This document shows, piece after piece, positions 33,926 through 44,322 of a DNA stretch of 64,000 nt. This stretch comes from Daejeonella sp. (lineage in GTDB: Bacteria; Bacteroidota; Bacteroidia; Sphingobacteriales; Sphingobacteriaceae), in contig NZ_JAUYSS010000071.1 of assembly GCF_030695525.1 (NCBI RefSeq), positions 24,431 through 88,430 of the forward strand, read 5' to 3'. The notes below the pieces were generated by a model. That model had not been told where the DNA came from and ran no database searches. It was given only the letters and a program-made list of their open reading frames with translations. Within the stretch, counting starts at the first letter, position 1. The number at the start of each line of letters is the position of its first letter. The position numbers and the translations under genes are program-made.

Positions 33926-34796
33926 GCCTAGCATTAGCACAATGGAAATCAAAAACCTGATTTATTCCCTACGTGGAAAACAAGTAATGCGGGATAGCGA
34001 CCTCGCTTCCTTATACCAAGTGGAAACAAAGAACCTTAACAAAGCCGTAAAAAGGAATATTGAAAGATTTCCTGCTTCTTTTTGCTTTCAACTGACCGAA
34101 GAGGAAGTTGAAAACTTGAGGTTCCAAATTGGAACCTCAAGTTTGAGCTACGGCGGAAGGCGTTATTTGCCTTATGTTTTTACTGAACAAGGTATTGCAA
34201 TGGCTTCTGCCATACTCCGTTCGGATATTGCCGTTAAAGTCAGTGTAGAAATTATGGAAGCCTTTGTAGAAATGCGTAGGATGCTCATCAGCAATGCTTC
34301 GCTTTTTCATCGTTTGGATAAGATTGAACTAAAACAATTAGAAGCTGACCAAAAATTTGAAGATATTTTTAAGGCTTTGGAAAGCGACAAACTGCAAAGT
34401 GAAAGAGGTGTTTTCTATGATGGTCAAATTTTCGATGCTTATACTTTTGTATCGGATATTATCCGAAGTGCCAAAAGTTCTATTATCCTGCTTGATAATT
34501 ATGTGGATGACACGATATTGATCTTATTGGGCAAACGGAATAATAATGTAACCGCAACAATCTATACCAAAAGCATCAGCAATCAGTTACGTCTGGATTT
34601 ACAACGGTACAACAGCCAATATCCTCCCATTGAAATTGAGATTTTCTCCGATGCCCACGACCGCTTTTTAATTATTGACGATACGGAGCTTTACCATATT
34701 GGAGCATCACTAAAAGACCTGGGCAAAAAATGGTTTGCCTTTTCGAGAATGGATATTGAAGTCGGCAGGATGCTTCAAATCTTAAAAAAACCATAG
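33915..34796 (+). CDS. ORF6N domain protein with a PLD-like C-terminal part
   Basis: This 293-residue protein starts within the end of topB. Residues 10-125 are an ORF6N (KilA-N-related) DNA-binding domain: RGKQVMRDSDLASLYQVETKNLNKAVKRN, RFPASFCFQLT and YVFTEQGIAMAS. A coiled segment leads to a C-terminal part with YDGQIFDAYTFVSDIIRSAKSSIILLDNYVD and a HDRFLIIDD...YHIGASL motif, which resembles a single phospholipase D active-site motif with Arg in place of Lys. ORF6N proteins are common in phages and mobile elements; a nuclease or regulatory role is inferred only. An intrinsic terminator follows. Confidence 0.75.
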   Translation: MENKPSISTMEIKNLIYSLRGKQVMRDSDLASLYQVETKNLNKAVKRNIERFPASFCFQLTEEEVENLRFQIGTSSLSYGGRRYLPYVFTEQGIAMASAILRSDIAVKVSVEIMEAFVEMRRMLISNASLFHRLDKIELKQLEADQKFEDIFKALESDKLQSERGVFYDGQIFDAYTFVSDIIRSAKSSIILLDNYVDDTILILLGKRNNNVTATIYTKSISNQLRLDLQRYNSQYPPIEIEIFSDAHDRFLIIDDTELYHIGASLKDLGKKWFAFSRMDIEVGRMLQILKKP

Positions 34797-34800
34797 AACG

Positions 34801-34827
34801 AACCTCTGAATATTCAGAGGTTTTTTT
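34801..34827 (+). terminator. Intrinsic terminator closing the excision operon
   Basis: A perfect 22-base palindrome with arms AACCTCTGAAT and ATTCAGAGGTT runs into seven T, directly after the ORF6N gene. Confidence 0.88.
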
Positions 34828-34942
34828 ATTGTCCATTACGACAAATCCTACCTTCTAAAGCCAAACCCTACCACTTTTTTAATGGCTTTTACTTCCTTCT
34901 TTAATTTTAGACATCAAGCAAAATTCTAAACAAAATTAAAGT

Positions 34943-35377
34943 ATGGATACACAAAAAGACCTTTCGTATTTCAGATTACGATTACAAGAATTATTAAACA
35001 CCAGTTTCCCCGAAAAAGCAAACGACCAAAAATTCATAAACCAGCGTTCCTCTTGGGCTACCAATGCCTATGAAGGTGCTTTTCAATCGGGAAATGATAT
35101 TGAAAAATGTAACGAAATAGCCAATTATATTCTTTTCGATGGTTTACATTTTTCCAAGTTCGATACCGTATTTCAGGTGGTTTGTAATGAGTTCGACACC
35201 ATAATGGCAGATGAAGAATTGCGACCATTTGCTTTAAAAATGTTCCGTGTTTGTGAACCTATTTTCTCCAACTATGAACTAACTGATGACTTCGCTTATG
35301 GTTATGAGTATGACCAGCTCTACACCGAAATAACCGGAACCATCGCAATATGGATAGCGGAAAATGGGCTTCAGTAA
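34943..35377 (+). CDS. DUF1896 family protein
   Basis: This 144-residue acidic protein matches DUF1896, a family found mainly in Bacteroidota conjugative elements. Visible are [16 protein letters not shown] near the N-terminus, [16 protein letters not shown], and a conserved middle [15 protein letters not shown]. The function is unknown. Its stop overlaps the start of the giant methylase-helicase by 14 bases, so the two are likely translated together and may act together. Confidence 0.82.
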   Translation: MDTQKDLSYFRLRLQELLNTSFPEKANDQKFINQRSSWATNAYEGAFQSGNDIEKCNEIANYILFDGLHFSKFDTVFQVVCNEFDTIMADEELRPFALKMFRVCEPIFSNYELTDDFAYGYEYDQLYTEITGTIAIWIAENGLQ

Positions 35378-38300
35378 AAAGCAACATCTCCAACAAAACA
35401 TTGATGCCCTGCGAATTGCTTTTAAACTGGAAAAGGAGAAACAACAAGCCACCGTAGGCGAAAGACTGCTAATGATGCAATACAGCGGATTTGGCGGTCT
35501 TAAATTCGTATTGAACCCCATAGAAAATGAAATAGACATCAATAATTGGCGAAAAACTGAACATGATTTATTTCCACTTACACAGGAGCTCCACCAACTA
35601 TTAAAAGAAAATTCCGAAGACGAAAAGCAATACCGCAGGTATGTGGACAGTATGAAAAGTTCGGTGCTGACGGCTTTTTATACACCGCCACAGGTTATAG
35701 ATGCAATTTCTTCAACATTGAGTGATAGCGGTTTGAACATTCAAAAATTCCTTGAACCTTCCGCAGGTATCGGCTCTTTCATACAATCCTTTTCCGAAAA
35801 CCAGCAACCCAATGTAACTGCTTATGAAAAGGATTTGCTTACAGGAAAGATTTTAAAACAGCTTTATCCACAAAGCAATATCCGTGTAAGTGGTTTTGAG
35901 GAAATACCCGAAAAGGAACAAAACACTTATGATGTAATTGCAAGTAATATCCCTTTTGGCGATACTTCCATATTTGATCTTTCGTATTCCCGAAGTAAGG
36001 ACGAAGCAAAAATACAGGCATCCCGAAGCATCCACAATTATTTTTTTTTAAAAGGAACGGATATGCTACGTGATGGTGGCTTGTTGGCATTTGTTACCTC
36101 GCAGGGTATTCTAAATAGCCCAAAAAACGAACCGATACGCAGGGGGTTGATGCAGAATAGTAATCTGGTTTCGGTTGTTAGATTGCCAAATAATCTGTTT
36201 ACTGAATATGCAGGTACAGACGTTGGAAGCGACCTGATTATCCTGCAAAAAAATACGGCAAAACAAAGTTTGACCGAAGTGGAAGAACTGTTTTGCCAAA
36301 GTAATACAACAGAATATAATACACCAAACAATGCTTTTTTTCAGGATAGCACAAGAATTGTTCATACAGATAGAAAATTAGACACCGACCCTTATGGAAA
36401 ACCAGCCTTAATTTATACGCATAAAGAAGGCGTTACCGGCATTACCAAAGACCTTAAAAAAATGCTTTCAGAAGATTTTGAAAATCATCTGAATTTGAGT
36501 TTATACAAAGGCGAGCCGAACATACAAATTCCAATTACAACAACTGTTACAGCTCCCATTGTAGAGCCTATAACGATTAAACCAACACCTGTAACCATTC
36601 AGGAAAATCCAAATGAATTAAAACAATTAAGCATTTTCGACTTGTTTGAAAATGTGGACGAACCAGTAGCGGTTATTGCTCCACCAAAAAAAGGTACTCA
36701 AACTCAAAGGCAAACTTCCAAGAAGCGAAGAGCCAATATTGTTCGCCAAGCAGACTTGTTCAGTTCGGCGATACAACCACCTTATATCTCTCCAATTTCA
36801 AATGGAAATACCAATGGAAATACTTCAACTGTCAGCAAAAAAGAGGAAGTTATCGGCGACCTGTTTTCGGGCTTAAACGGAAATGGTCAGGCTCAAAAGC
36901 AAACCGTTGTCAGTACCATTCCCGAACCTGCTCTATACAGCAAAGGATTACAATCATTTCATCGAAGTGATTGTCTTGTTATAGATAATGGTTGGGTTGG
37001 TCATTTGCAAGATGTTGATAAAAATGGAGCAACGGCAATGTTCCATCCCTTGCAATTACCATCATTGCAGAAAGTAAGAGCCGAAGCCTACATTTCAGTA
37101 AGAGATAGCTATCTCGATTTGTATCAAAAGGAAGCCGAAAAGCAAAACGAACATATAGTAGAAAGGGAAACGCTGAATAATTTGTATGATGTTTTTGTAA
37201 AAAGATATGGCAATCTGAACAGTGCCGAAAATATCAAATTGATTAAAACAGACAGTGCAGGGAAAGAAATTCCTTATCTGGAACGTGTAGTTGGTGGTGT
37301 GGTGCATAAGGCGGATATATTCAGTCGTCCCGTTACTTTTTCTACTACCATTTTAGCAACAGACAATCCCGATGAGGCTTTAGCATCATCACTGAACAAA
37401 TACGGCAAGGTGGATTTGTATTATATGTCCGAAATCAGCAGTATGCCTACCGATGCTTTGAAAGAAGCTCTACACGGGCGTATTTTCTATAATCCTTTAC
37501 AAAAGGAATATGATATAGCCGAACGATGGATTGCTGGAAATATAGTAGAGAAATCTGAAGAGGTCAAAGCCTATCTTGAAAGTAGTCCCAATGATGCAGA
37601 AGCCAAAGTAAGTCTTACGGTTTTGGAAGAAGCCAAACCAAGACGCATTGAGTTTGAAGAACTGGATTTCAATCTCGGCGAACGCTGGATACCCACAGGG
37701 ATTTATGCCCGTTTTGCTTCGCACTTGTTTGATACGGAAGTCAATATCCATTATTCCGAAAGTTCGGATGATTTTTCGGTAAAGTGCAACCAAAAGAATG
37801 TGCATATATGGGATAAATATGCCGTAAAATCAGAGAGTAGAAACTTTGATGGGATTGCTTTGCTCAAACACGCACTCGTAAATACCACACCAGACATTAC
37901 CAAAAAAATCAAGGTTGGTGACCAAGAAGTCAAGGTCAGGGATATGGAAGCCGTACAGGTGGCGAATACCAAGATTGACGAAATCCGCACTGCCTTTTCT
38001 GATTGGCTTTACGCCCAAAGTGATGAATTTAAAAACAGGCTAACCGACCAATATAACGACACTTTTAATTGCTTCGTCCGACCGAACTATGACGGTAGCC
38101 ATCAGGAGTTTCCGGGATTAGACTGTAAAGCATTGGGCATCGAAGACCTGTATTCAAGCCAAAAGGACACCGTTTGGATGATAAAGCTGAACAACGGTGC
38201 TATCTGTGACCACGAAGTTGGTGCTGGAAAAACATTGGTAATGTGTACGGCTTCACAAGAAATGAAGCGTTTGGGTTTGGCACACAAACCGATGATTATC

Positions 38301-40760
38301 GGGCTAAAAAGTAACGTTCACGAAATTGCAGAAGCTTACAGAACCGCCTATCCACACGCAAAAATTCTCTATCCTGGCAAAGAAGATTTTACGCCCAAAA
38401 AACGCTTGCGGATTTTCGGGGATATTAAAAACAACGATTGGGATTGTGTGATATTAACCCACGACCAGTTCGGTATGATACCGCAATCGCCCGAAATGCA
38501 AAAGGAAATTCTCGAAATTGAATTGGACAGTGTAGAGCGAAATCTCGATGCTCTAAAATCTGAAGGCAGTGAAGTTACACGAGGGATGCTTGCGGGTGCT
38601 ATCAAACGGAAAGAAAATCTTGAGGTAAAACTGAAAACCCTGCAACACGATATTGATAACCGAAAGGACGATGTAGTAGACTTCAAAATGATGGGCATCG
38701 ACCATTTGTTTGTGGACGAAAGCCATCAATTCAAAAATTTGATGTTCAACACACGCCACACAAGGGTTGCAGGATTGGGAAATGTAGATGGAAGCCAAAA
38801 AGCAATGAACCTGCTTTTTGCAATTCGAACCATTCAAGACAAAATACAAGCGGATATGGGGGCGACTTTCCTTTCTGGAACAACAATCAGTAATTCACTT
38901 ACAGAATTGTACCTTTTGTTCAAATACATGAGACCAAGAGCGTTGGAAAAGCAAGGAATTAACTGTTTCGATGCGTGGTCTGCTATTTATGCAAGAAAAA
39001 CTACGGATTATGAATTCTCGGTTGCCAACAATATTGTAGCAAAAGAACGTTTCCGATACTTTATTAAAGTGCCAGAATTGGCACAATTCTATTCTGAAAT
39101 TACAGATTACAGAACGGCAAAAGATATTGGCATTGACCGCCCTGAAAAGAACGAAATACTGTATAACATTCCACCAACGCCCGACCAGACAGCATTTATC
39201 CAAAATCTGATGGATTTTGCAAAATCGGGTAATGCGACTTTGCTGGGAAGAGCACCTTTATCGCAACGAGAAGAAAAAGCAAAAATGCTTATCGCTACCG
39301 ACTATGCCCGAAAAATGTCTTTAGATATGCGAATGGTTGGCGGTAGATATGATGACCATCCCGACAATAAAGCATCCCATTGTGCGACAAACATTGCGAA
39401 ATATTACAACAAATTCAATGCACAGAAAGGTACACAGTTTGTCTTTTCCGACCTCGGCACCTACAAGCCTGGCGAGTGGAATGTATATTCTGAAATAAAA
39501 CGCAAACTTGTGGAAAATCACGGTATTCCGGCACACGAAGTCCGTTTTATACAGGAAGCCAAAAACGATAACCAACGTAAAGGTCTTATCAAGGATATGA
39601 ATGAGGGTAAAATTCGTGTGATTTTTGGTTCTACAAGTATGCTTGGAACTGGTGTAAATGCACAGAAAAAAGCAGTTGCCGTTCATCATTTAGATACGCC
39701 TTGGCGACCAAGCGACCTTACCCAAAGGGATGGAAGAGCAATACGAAAGGGTAATGAAATTGCCAAGTATTTCGCAAACAATAAAGTGGATGTAATTATT
39801 TATGCTACAGAAAAATCGTTGGATAGCTATAAGTTCAATCTTTTGTACAACAAACAACTTTTTATAGACCAACTTAAAACTAATAACCTTGGCAAACGTA
39901 CTATTGATGAAGGAAGTATGGACGAAAAATCGGGAATGAACTTTTCGGAATATGTAGCTATCCTTTCGGGAAATACCGACCTTTTGGATAAAGCGAAAAT
40001 TGAAAAACAAGTTGCAGGACTGGAAAGCGAAAAGCAAGCTTTCAACCGTTCCAAAGTCAGTTCTAAATATAAACTGGAAGATGTTACTTCTACGTTGGAA
40101 AGTGCCCAATCTCGTTTGGAACGGATGAGTCTCGATTGGAATAATCTGCAACAACGCATACAGAAAAATTCGGACGATACAATTGCAAACCCTGTTTTAT
40201 TGGATGGTTTATCGCTCAATGCGGATATAAAACAGATTGGTGCAAAACTCAATCAGATTGCAGACAAATCCCGTACAGGAGGTCAGTATGAAGAAATAGG
40301 TGCTTTATATGGATTTACGTTGTTGGTTAAAACCGAAATATCCGAAAAAGAAGGCGTGGACATAAGAGTAAATCGCTTTTTGGTGCAGGGCGAAGGCAAT
40401 ATCAAATACACTTATAACAATGGAATCATTGCCAGCGATGCAAAATTGGCAACAATGAACTTTCTCAATGCATTGGAAAAAATCCCTGGCTATATCGAGC
40501 AAGAACAAAAGAAAGTTACGGAACTGAAAAAAGATGTACCTATACTTCAGGAAATAGTTAAAGGTACGTGGACAAAGGAAAATAGATTAAGCGAATTGAA
40601 AACAGAATTGGCTTCTATTGATAGAAAAATACAGTTATCTATTGCTCCAGAACCTAAAAATGAACCTGCGGAACAAATTGAAAAAAGGAAAGAAACTTCA
40701 ATAGTTTCGGAGAGTATTGTACGGACAAAAGGCATTCATTTACAACGAGGTATATTGTAA
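35364..40760 (+). CDS. Giant N6-adenine methylase / SNF2-type helicase fusion
   Basis: This 1798-residue protein joins an N-terminal DNA methyltransferase to a helicase. Methylase: [18 protein letters not shown] motif EPSAGIGSF at about 131-139, and catalytic NIPF (N-x-x-F type) at about 195-198. Residues of about 400-520 are a low-complexity linker with QLSIF, QADLF and IGDLF. Helicase: Walker [11 protein letters not shown] at about 950, DESHQF at about 1117, and the C-terminal RecA-like domain with [12 protein letters not shown] and the arginine-finger motif [10 protein letters not shown] at about 1420-1460. A coiled tail ends the protein. Such proteins are typical of Bacteroidota conjugative elements and recall the DarB antirestriction protein of phage P1. 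Protection of transferred DNA is a likely role, not shown here. Confidence 0.85.
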   Translation: MGFSKKQHLQQNIDALRIAFKLEKEKQQATVGERLLMMQYSGFGGLKFVLNPIENEIDINNWRKTEHDLFPLTQELHQLLKENSEDEKQYRRYVDSMKSSVLTAFYTPPQVIDAISSTLSDSGLNIQKFLEPSAGIGSFIQSFSENQQPNVTAYEKDLLTGKILKQLYPQSNIRVSGFEEIPEKEQNTYDVIASNIPFGDTSIFDLSYSRSKDEAKIQASRSIHNYFFLKGTDMLRDGGLLAFVTSQGILNSPKNEPIRRGLMQNSNLVSVVRLPNNLFTEYAGTDVGSDLIILQKNTAKQSLTEVEELFCQSNTTEYNTPNNAFFQDSTRIVHTDRKLDTDPYGKPALIYTHKEGVTGITKDLKKMLSEDFENHLNLSLYKGEPNIQIPITTTVTAPIVEPITIKPTPVTIQENPNELKQLSIFDLFENVDEPVAVIAPPKKGTQTQRQTSKKRRANIVRQADLFSSAIQPPYISPISNGNTNGNTSTVSKKEEVIGDLFSGLNGNGQAQKQTVVSTIPEPALYSKGLQSFHRSDCLVIDNGWVGHLQDVDKNGATAMFHPLQLPSLQKVRAEAYISVRDSYLDLYQKEAEKQNEHIVERETLNNLYDVFVKRYGNLNSAENIKLIKTDSAGKEIPYLERVVGGVVHKADIFSRPVTFSTTILATDNPDEALASSLNKYGKVDLYYMSEISSMPTDALKEALHGRIFYNPLQKEYDIAERWIAGNIVEKSEEVKAYLESSPNDAEAKVSLTVLEEAKPRRIEFEELDFNLGERWIPTGIYARFASHLFDTEVNIHYSESSDDFSVKCNQKNVHIWDKYAVKSESRNFDGIALLKHALVNTTPDITKKIKVGDQEVKVRDMEAVQVANTKIDEIRTAFSDWLYAQSDEFKNRLTDQYNDTFNCFVRPNYDGSHQEFPGLDCKALGIEDLYSSQKDTVWMIKLNNGAICDHEVGAGKTLVMCTASQEMKRLGLAHKPMIIGLKSNVHEIAEAYRTAYPHAKILYPGKEDFTPKKRLRIFGDIKNNDWDCVILTHDQFGMIPQSPEMQKEILEIELDSVERNLDALKSEGSEVTRGMLAGAIKRKENLEVKLKTLQHDIDNRKDDVVDFKMMGIDHLFVDESHQFKNLMFNTRHTRVAGLGNVDGSQKAMNLLFAIRTIQDKIQADMGATFLSGTTISNSLTELYLLFKYMRPRALEKQGINCFDAWSAIYARKTTDYEFSVANNIVAKERFRYFIKVPELAQFYSEITDYRTAKDIGIDRPEKNEILYNIPPTPDQTAFIQNLMDFAKSGNATLLGRAPLSQREEKAKMLIATDYARKMSLDMRMVGGRYDDHPDNKASHCATNIAKYYNKFNAQKGTQFVFSDLGTYKPGEWNVYSEIKRKLVENHGIPAHEVRFIQEAKNDNQRKGLIKDMNEGKIRVIFGSTSMLGTGVNAQKKAVAVHHLDTPWRPSDLTQRDGRAIRKGNEIAKYFANNKVDVIIYATEKSLDSYKFNLLYNKQLFIDQLKTNNLGKRTIDEGSMDEKSGMNFSEYVAILSGNTDLLDKAKIEKQVAGLESEKQAFNRSKVSSKYKLEDVTSTLESAQSRLERMSLDWNNLQQRIQKNSDDTIANPVLLDGLSLNADIKQIGAKLNQIADKSRTGGQYEEIGALYGFTLLVKTEISEKEGVDIRVNRFLVQGEGNIKYTYNNGIIASDAKLATMNFLNALEKIPGYIEQEQKKVTELKKDVPILQEIVKGTWTKENRLSELKTELASIDRKIQLSIAPEPKNEPAEQIEKRKETSIVSESIVRTKGIHLQRGIL

Positions 40761-40769
40761 CTGCGTTGC

Positions 40770-41594
40770 TTATATTTCGTCCTGTTCATCCATTTTTTTA
40801 ATCAATGCATCTCGGAGGCTGTCAAGGAACTTTGTTCGGTTTATCTTCCGGGATTTAAGTTCCATGAACGTATGATAGAAATCACCTAAGTCAATATTAA
40901 AGGTTCTTTCAAAAGTTTTGGAGATAAGCTTTATGTCAACATTTCCGTTTTCAAATACGCCTAATGAATATAATGCGTAAATCAATTCGGTTAATGCTGT
41001 TTTGTTACCAGTCCAGTTTAAAGGAGATTCATGAGAAATCTTATTATAGTTTTTAGTATTCAATTGGTTTTCAATGTAAACTTGTATCAAATCATTAGCG
41101 ATGATTTTAGCTACTTTATAATCGTGAGATGTAGAGAAGCTTTGGTCCGTTTCAAAATAAATTGTGTCCAACCATAGTTTTATATCGTGTTTGCCACGAA
41201 CAAAAAATCTTTCGTCAAGAAAGGAGTTATTACTGCGGTAATATTTATAAAAATCAATGTTATTGTCAAAGAACCCTTTGAGTTTTTTTAGTTCTTTGTT
41301 AAGATATTTTCTGATTGGTTTTGCTCCATAAGGCTTTTTCGCCTCAATTTTATATATGGCATTGTAGTAAATAAGTTTTGAAACAATAATAGGCTTCTTA
41401 TGTTTGAAAAAGTGGATTTCTTCGTCAATATTTTGAAATCCACTTTTTAAAATATGTTCCTTTACTTCAGATAAGCATTCAACGATAAGATGTATAATGG
41501 TTTCTATCCCCTGTATCGAAGAATCAGCTTCAATCTCCAGCTGATTGATTGTTGTTTCCAATTTTAAAAGGATTTCGGTATAAAATTTATTCAT
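40770..41594 (-). CDS. RteC family regulator, copy 2
   Basis: This 274-residue protein is a clear relative of the rteC product at 28499-29344: EEIHFFKHKKP, SKLIYYNAIYKIEAK, FYKYYRSNNS, SFSTSHDYKVAKIIAND and ELIYALYSLGVFENG line up in order. It faces the methylase-helicase gene, with stops nine bases apart, and lies behind the P-type ATPase terminator. It may control the cargo operons or a second excision signal; nothing in the sequence decides this. Confidence 0.82.
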   Translation of the reverse strand: MNKFYTEILLKLETTINQLEIEADSSIQGIETIIHLIVECLSEVKEHILKSGFQNIDEEIHFFKHKKPIIVSKLIYYNAIYKIEAKKPYGAKPIRKYLNKELKKLKGFFDNNIDFYKYYRSNNSFLDERFFVRGKHDIKLWLDTIYFETDQSFSTSHDYKVAKIIANDLIQVYIENQLNTKNYNKISHESPLNWTGNKTALTELIYALYSLGVFENGNVDIKLISKTFERTFNIDLGDFYHTFMELKSRKINRTKFLDSLRDALIKKMDEQDEI

Positions 41595-41632
41595 TCGTTT
41601 TATTTTGAAGTCTTAAAATTTGGTTACTAATA

Positions 41633-41654
41633 AAAATACCTAAATTTGTTAGGT
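41633..41654 (-). terminator. Terminator after the P1B-2 ATPase gene
   Basis: ACCTAA and TTAGGT pair around ATTTG, and the minus-strand sequence continues with ATTTTTATT. It separates the metal operon from rteC copy 2. Confidence 0.6.
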
Positions 41655-41674
41655 TTTATTGTTCATACTATTCT

Positions 41675-43711
41675 TTAAAATTTCATCCGTTGTATGCGTA
41701 CAGCGTTTAAAATTGCCAATAATGCAACTCCCACATCAGCAAAAACGGCTTCCCACATTGTGGCTAAACCACCTGCTCCAAGAACTAAAACAACTCCTTT
41801 TACCACAAATGCCAATGTGATATTTTGCCAAACGATTTTCTTAGTTTGCTTACCGATATTGATTGCCATCGGTATTTTGCTCGGTTTATCGTCCTGAATG
41901 ACTACATCTGCGGTTTCAATGGTAGCATCACTACCTAAACCACCCATTGCAATACCTACATCGCTCAATGCTACCACAGGAGCATCGTTCACACCATCGC
42001 CTACAAATGCTACGGTTTCGTTTTTGGATTTGATTTCTTTTACTTTATTTACTTTATCTTCAGGTAGTAAATCGCCAAAGGCATTATTAATTCCTAATTT
42101 ATCTGCAACAAATTTTACTACGGTGCTTTTATCTCCGCTCAACATTGTGGTTTTTACTCCTAATGCTTTTAACTTGTCAATAGTTAGCTGTGCATCTTCC
42201 TTTATACTGTCGGCAATGGTAATGTAACCTGCAAATTTTCCATCGTAAGCAATGGCAATTAAGGTATAAACAATTGTGGTTGGGTTTAAATCATAATTGA
42301 TGTTGAATTTATCCATCAATTTAAAATTTCCTACCAATAATTCTTTTCCATTTACATTGGCTTTCAAACCGTGGCCTGCAATTTCTTCTGTATTTTCTAA
42401 CTTTATCGAGCTATCAATTTCACCTACATATTGATGGATAGCGGTAGCAACCGGATGTGTACTTTGACTTTCTAAAGCATTTACCATTTTCAGGATTTCC
42501 TCTTTATTAAATTCCGGTTTTAATACCACTTCTTGTACTTTGAAAACGCCCTCGGTCATTGTACCAGTTTTGTCCATTACTACATTTTGAATACTGGCAA
42601 TTACATCTAAAAAGTTGCTTCCTTTAAACAAAATTCCATTTTTGGAAGCTGCTCCAATTCCACCAAAATAACCCAAAGGAATACTGATAACCAAAGCACA
42701 AGGACAAGAAATAACCAAAAACACCAATGCTCTGTACAACCACTGACTAAATACATAATCGCTAACAAAAAAATAAGGAATTATGGTAATTAGCACTGCC
42801 AACAATACAACAATCGGTGTGTAGATTTTTGCAAATTTTCGAATGAATAATTCTGTTGGTGCTTTTTGTGCGGTTGCATTTTGTACCAATTCTAAAATTT
42901 TGCTTAGCTTGCTATCAGTATAAGCCGTTGTGACTTTTACCTGTGCAACAGTATTTAGATTTATCATTCCTGCCAATACGGTTTCACCTTTGGTTTTGGT
43001 ATCCGGCTTGCTTTCTCCTGTAAGTGCAGCGGTGTTGAATGCAGCGGTTTCGGATAACAATTCTCCGTCCAATCCTAATTTTTCTCCGGGTTTTAGTTGG
43101 ATAATATTGCCAATGTTTACATTTTCTGCTTTTACTGTTTTTGGCTGATTGTTTTCTAAAATTGTTACTTCATCGGGTCTTTGGTCAAGCAAGGTTTTGA
43201 TGTTGGCTTTGGCTCTTGTTACAGCCAATGTTTGGAATACTTCGCCAACGGCATAAAACAACATTACAGCAACACCTTCCGGATATTCGCCAATGGCAAA
43301 AGCTCCGATGGTAGCAATACTCATCAATAAAAATTCTGAAAACACATCACCTTTTCTGATGCTTTCAAATGCTTCTTTAATTACGGGTAATCCAACAGGT
43401 GCATACGCTACCACATACCACACAATTCTTATCCAACCTGTAAACCAAGATTGAGGAAGCCAATTATCGAAAGTTATGGCTATCATCAATAATACAAAAC
43501 TGATGATAGCAGGTAAAAACATTTGAAAGGTAGATCTATCGCTACTTCCGTGGTTATGACCGTCATCATCGGTGTGTTCGTGGTTGTGTCCATCATCGTC
43601 GTGATGTTTTTCCAATAGCTTTTTAGCATCAGCATCGGTATATATTTTTTCTTCTTGAGGTGTACAACATAGCTGTTTACCTTGTTGATCGTACTTATGT
43701 TTGTGTTCCAT
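41675..43711 (-). CDS. Zn/Cd/Co-type P1B-2 ATPase
   Basis: This 678-residue pump exports divalent metals from the cytoplasm. It has a His/Asp-rich N-terminus (DDDGHNHEHTDDDGHNHG) in place of an HMA domain, the ion-path CPC in ISCPCALVISIPLG, the phosphorylated Asp in DKTGTMTEG, and GDGVNDAPVVALSDVG. The last helices show Asn (WQNITLAF), Lys (VVKGVV) and Asp-Gly (FADVGVALLAILNA), the P1B-2 signature for Zn, Cd and Pb. The start codon shares one base with the upstream methyltransferase stop (TAATG). Last gene of the czc operon. Confidence 0.9.
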   Translation of the reverse strand: MEHKHKYDQQGKQLCCTPQEEKIYTDADAKKLLEKHHDDDGHNHEHTDDDGHNHGSSDRSTFQMFLPAIISFVLLMIAITFDNWLPQSWFTGWIRIVWYVVAYAPVGLPVIKEAFESIRKGDVFSEFLLMSIATIGAFAIGEYPEGVAVMLFYAVGEVFQTLAVTRAKANIKTLLDQRPDEVTILENNQPKTVKAENVNIGNIIQLKPGEKLGLDGELLSETAAFNTAALTGESKPDTKTKGETVLAGMINLNTVAQVKVTTAYTDSKLSKILELVQNATAQKAPTELFIRKFAKIYTPIVVLLAVLITIIPYFFVSDYVFSQWLYRALVFLVISCPCALVISIPLGYFGGIGAASKNGILFKGSNFLDVIASIQNVVMDKTGTMTEGVFKVQEVVLKPEFNKEEILKMVNALESQSTHPVATAIHQYVGEIDSSIKLENTEEIAGHGLKANVNGKELLVGNFKLMDKFNINYDLNPTTIVYTLIAIAYDGKFAGYITIADSIKEDAQLTIDKLKALGVKTTMLSGDKSTVVKFVADKLGINNAFGDLLPEDKVNKVKEIKSKNETVAFVGDGVNDAPVVALSDVGIAMGGLGSDATIETADVVIQDDKPSKIPMAINIGKQTKKIVWQNITLAFVVKGVVLVLGAGGLATMWEAVFADVGVALLAILNAVRIQRMKF

Positions 43712-44310
43712 TATAGTAATCTTTTAGTATTTTGTTTATAGGATAGATATTCTTGTCCGTGTTGTTTTTCTAAAAATTCTTCTTCCAATCTTATCTGAAT
43801 TTGGATAACGATGTAAGTGGATAGCATCAGGAAAAGTGTAATTGCATTGGGCAGTATGAAAAATATTCCGGTAACGCTGATTATCATTCCTAAGAATATC
43901 GGGTTTCGGCTATAAGAAAATAAGCCTTTTGTTATTAATTCGGTTTTATTGTTTTCATCTATACCAATACGCCAACTGTTGCTCATTTGATATTGAGCTA
44001 CCGAAATCCAGAGTAGTGAAAGATGTATCAAGATTAATCCAACTGTCATAAACACTTCTTTCATTAAATAAGAAATGGGTACTAGATACTGATATGCTTT
44101 ATCGCTGAATGAATAAATGAATACCGCTATAAAAAGCAAGGCTATCAATACTTTCATTACAAAACCGATGTAATGGTGTGCGTTATCCGTTTTGCCAAAT
44201 GTTATCGGATTGATGCCTGTTTGCTTATAGGTGCGGTATGACGGTAGCACAAAAGCTACCATCATATACAACACCAAATACAAAGGCAAATAAAAATTTA
44301 GCCAAATCAT
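43711..44310 (-). CDS. ICMT-like membrane methyltransferase
   Basis: This 199-residue protein has several membrane helices and a C-terminal isoprenylcysteine methyltransferase/PEMT-type motif: LITKGLFSYSRNPIFLGMIISVTG, then EEEFLEKQHGQEYLSYK. Bacteria have no prenylated proteins, so the substrate is something else, perhaps a lipid. It lies 12 bases after czcB and shares a base with the ATPase gene, so it is embedded in the metal operon. Its role there is unknown. Confidence 0.82.
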   Translation of the reverse strand: MIWLNFYLPLYLVLYMMVAFVLPSYRTYKQTGINPITFGKTDNAHHYIGFVMKVLIALLFIAVFIYSFSDKAYQYLVPISYLMKEVFMTVGLILIHLSLLWISVAQYQMSNSWRIGIDENNKTELITKGLFSYSRNPIFLGMIISVTGIFFILPNAITLFLMLSTYIVIQIQIRLEEEFLEKQHGQEYLSYKQNTKRLL

Positions 44311-44322
44311 AGTTTCTTTTTT

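Noticed and set aside
39321..40252. Several 120-155 residue antisense frames inside the methylase-helicase gene
   Set aside because: They lie opposite conserved helicase motifs, overlap each other in different frames and show no domain.
35364..40760. Part of a DISARM or BREX defence system
   Set aside because: A methylase and helicase are present, but none of the other required genes lie nearby, and the protein is typical of conjugative elements.
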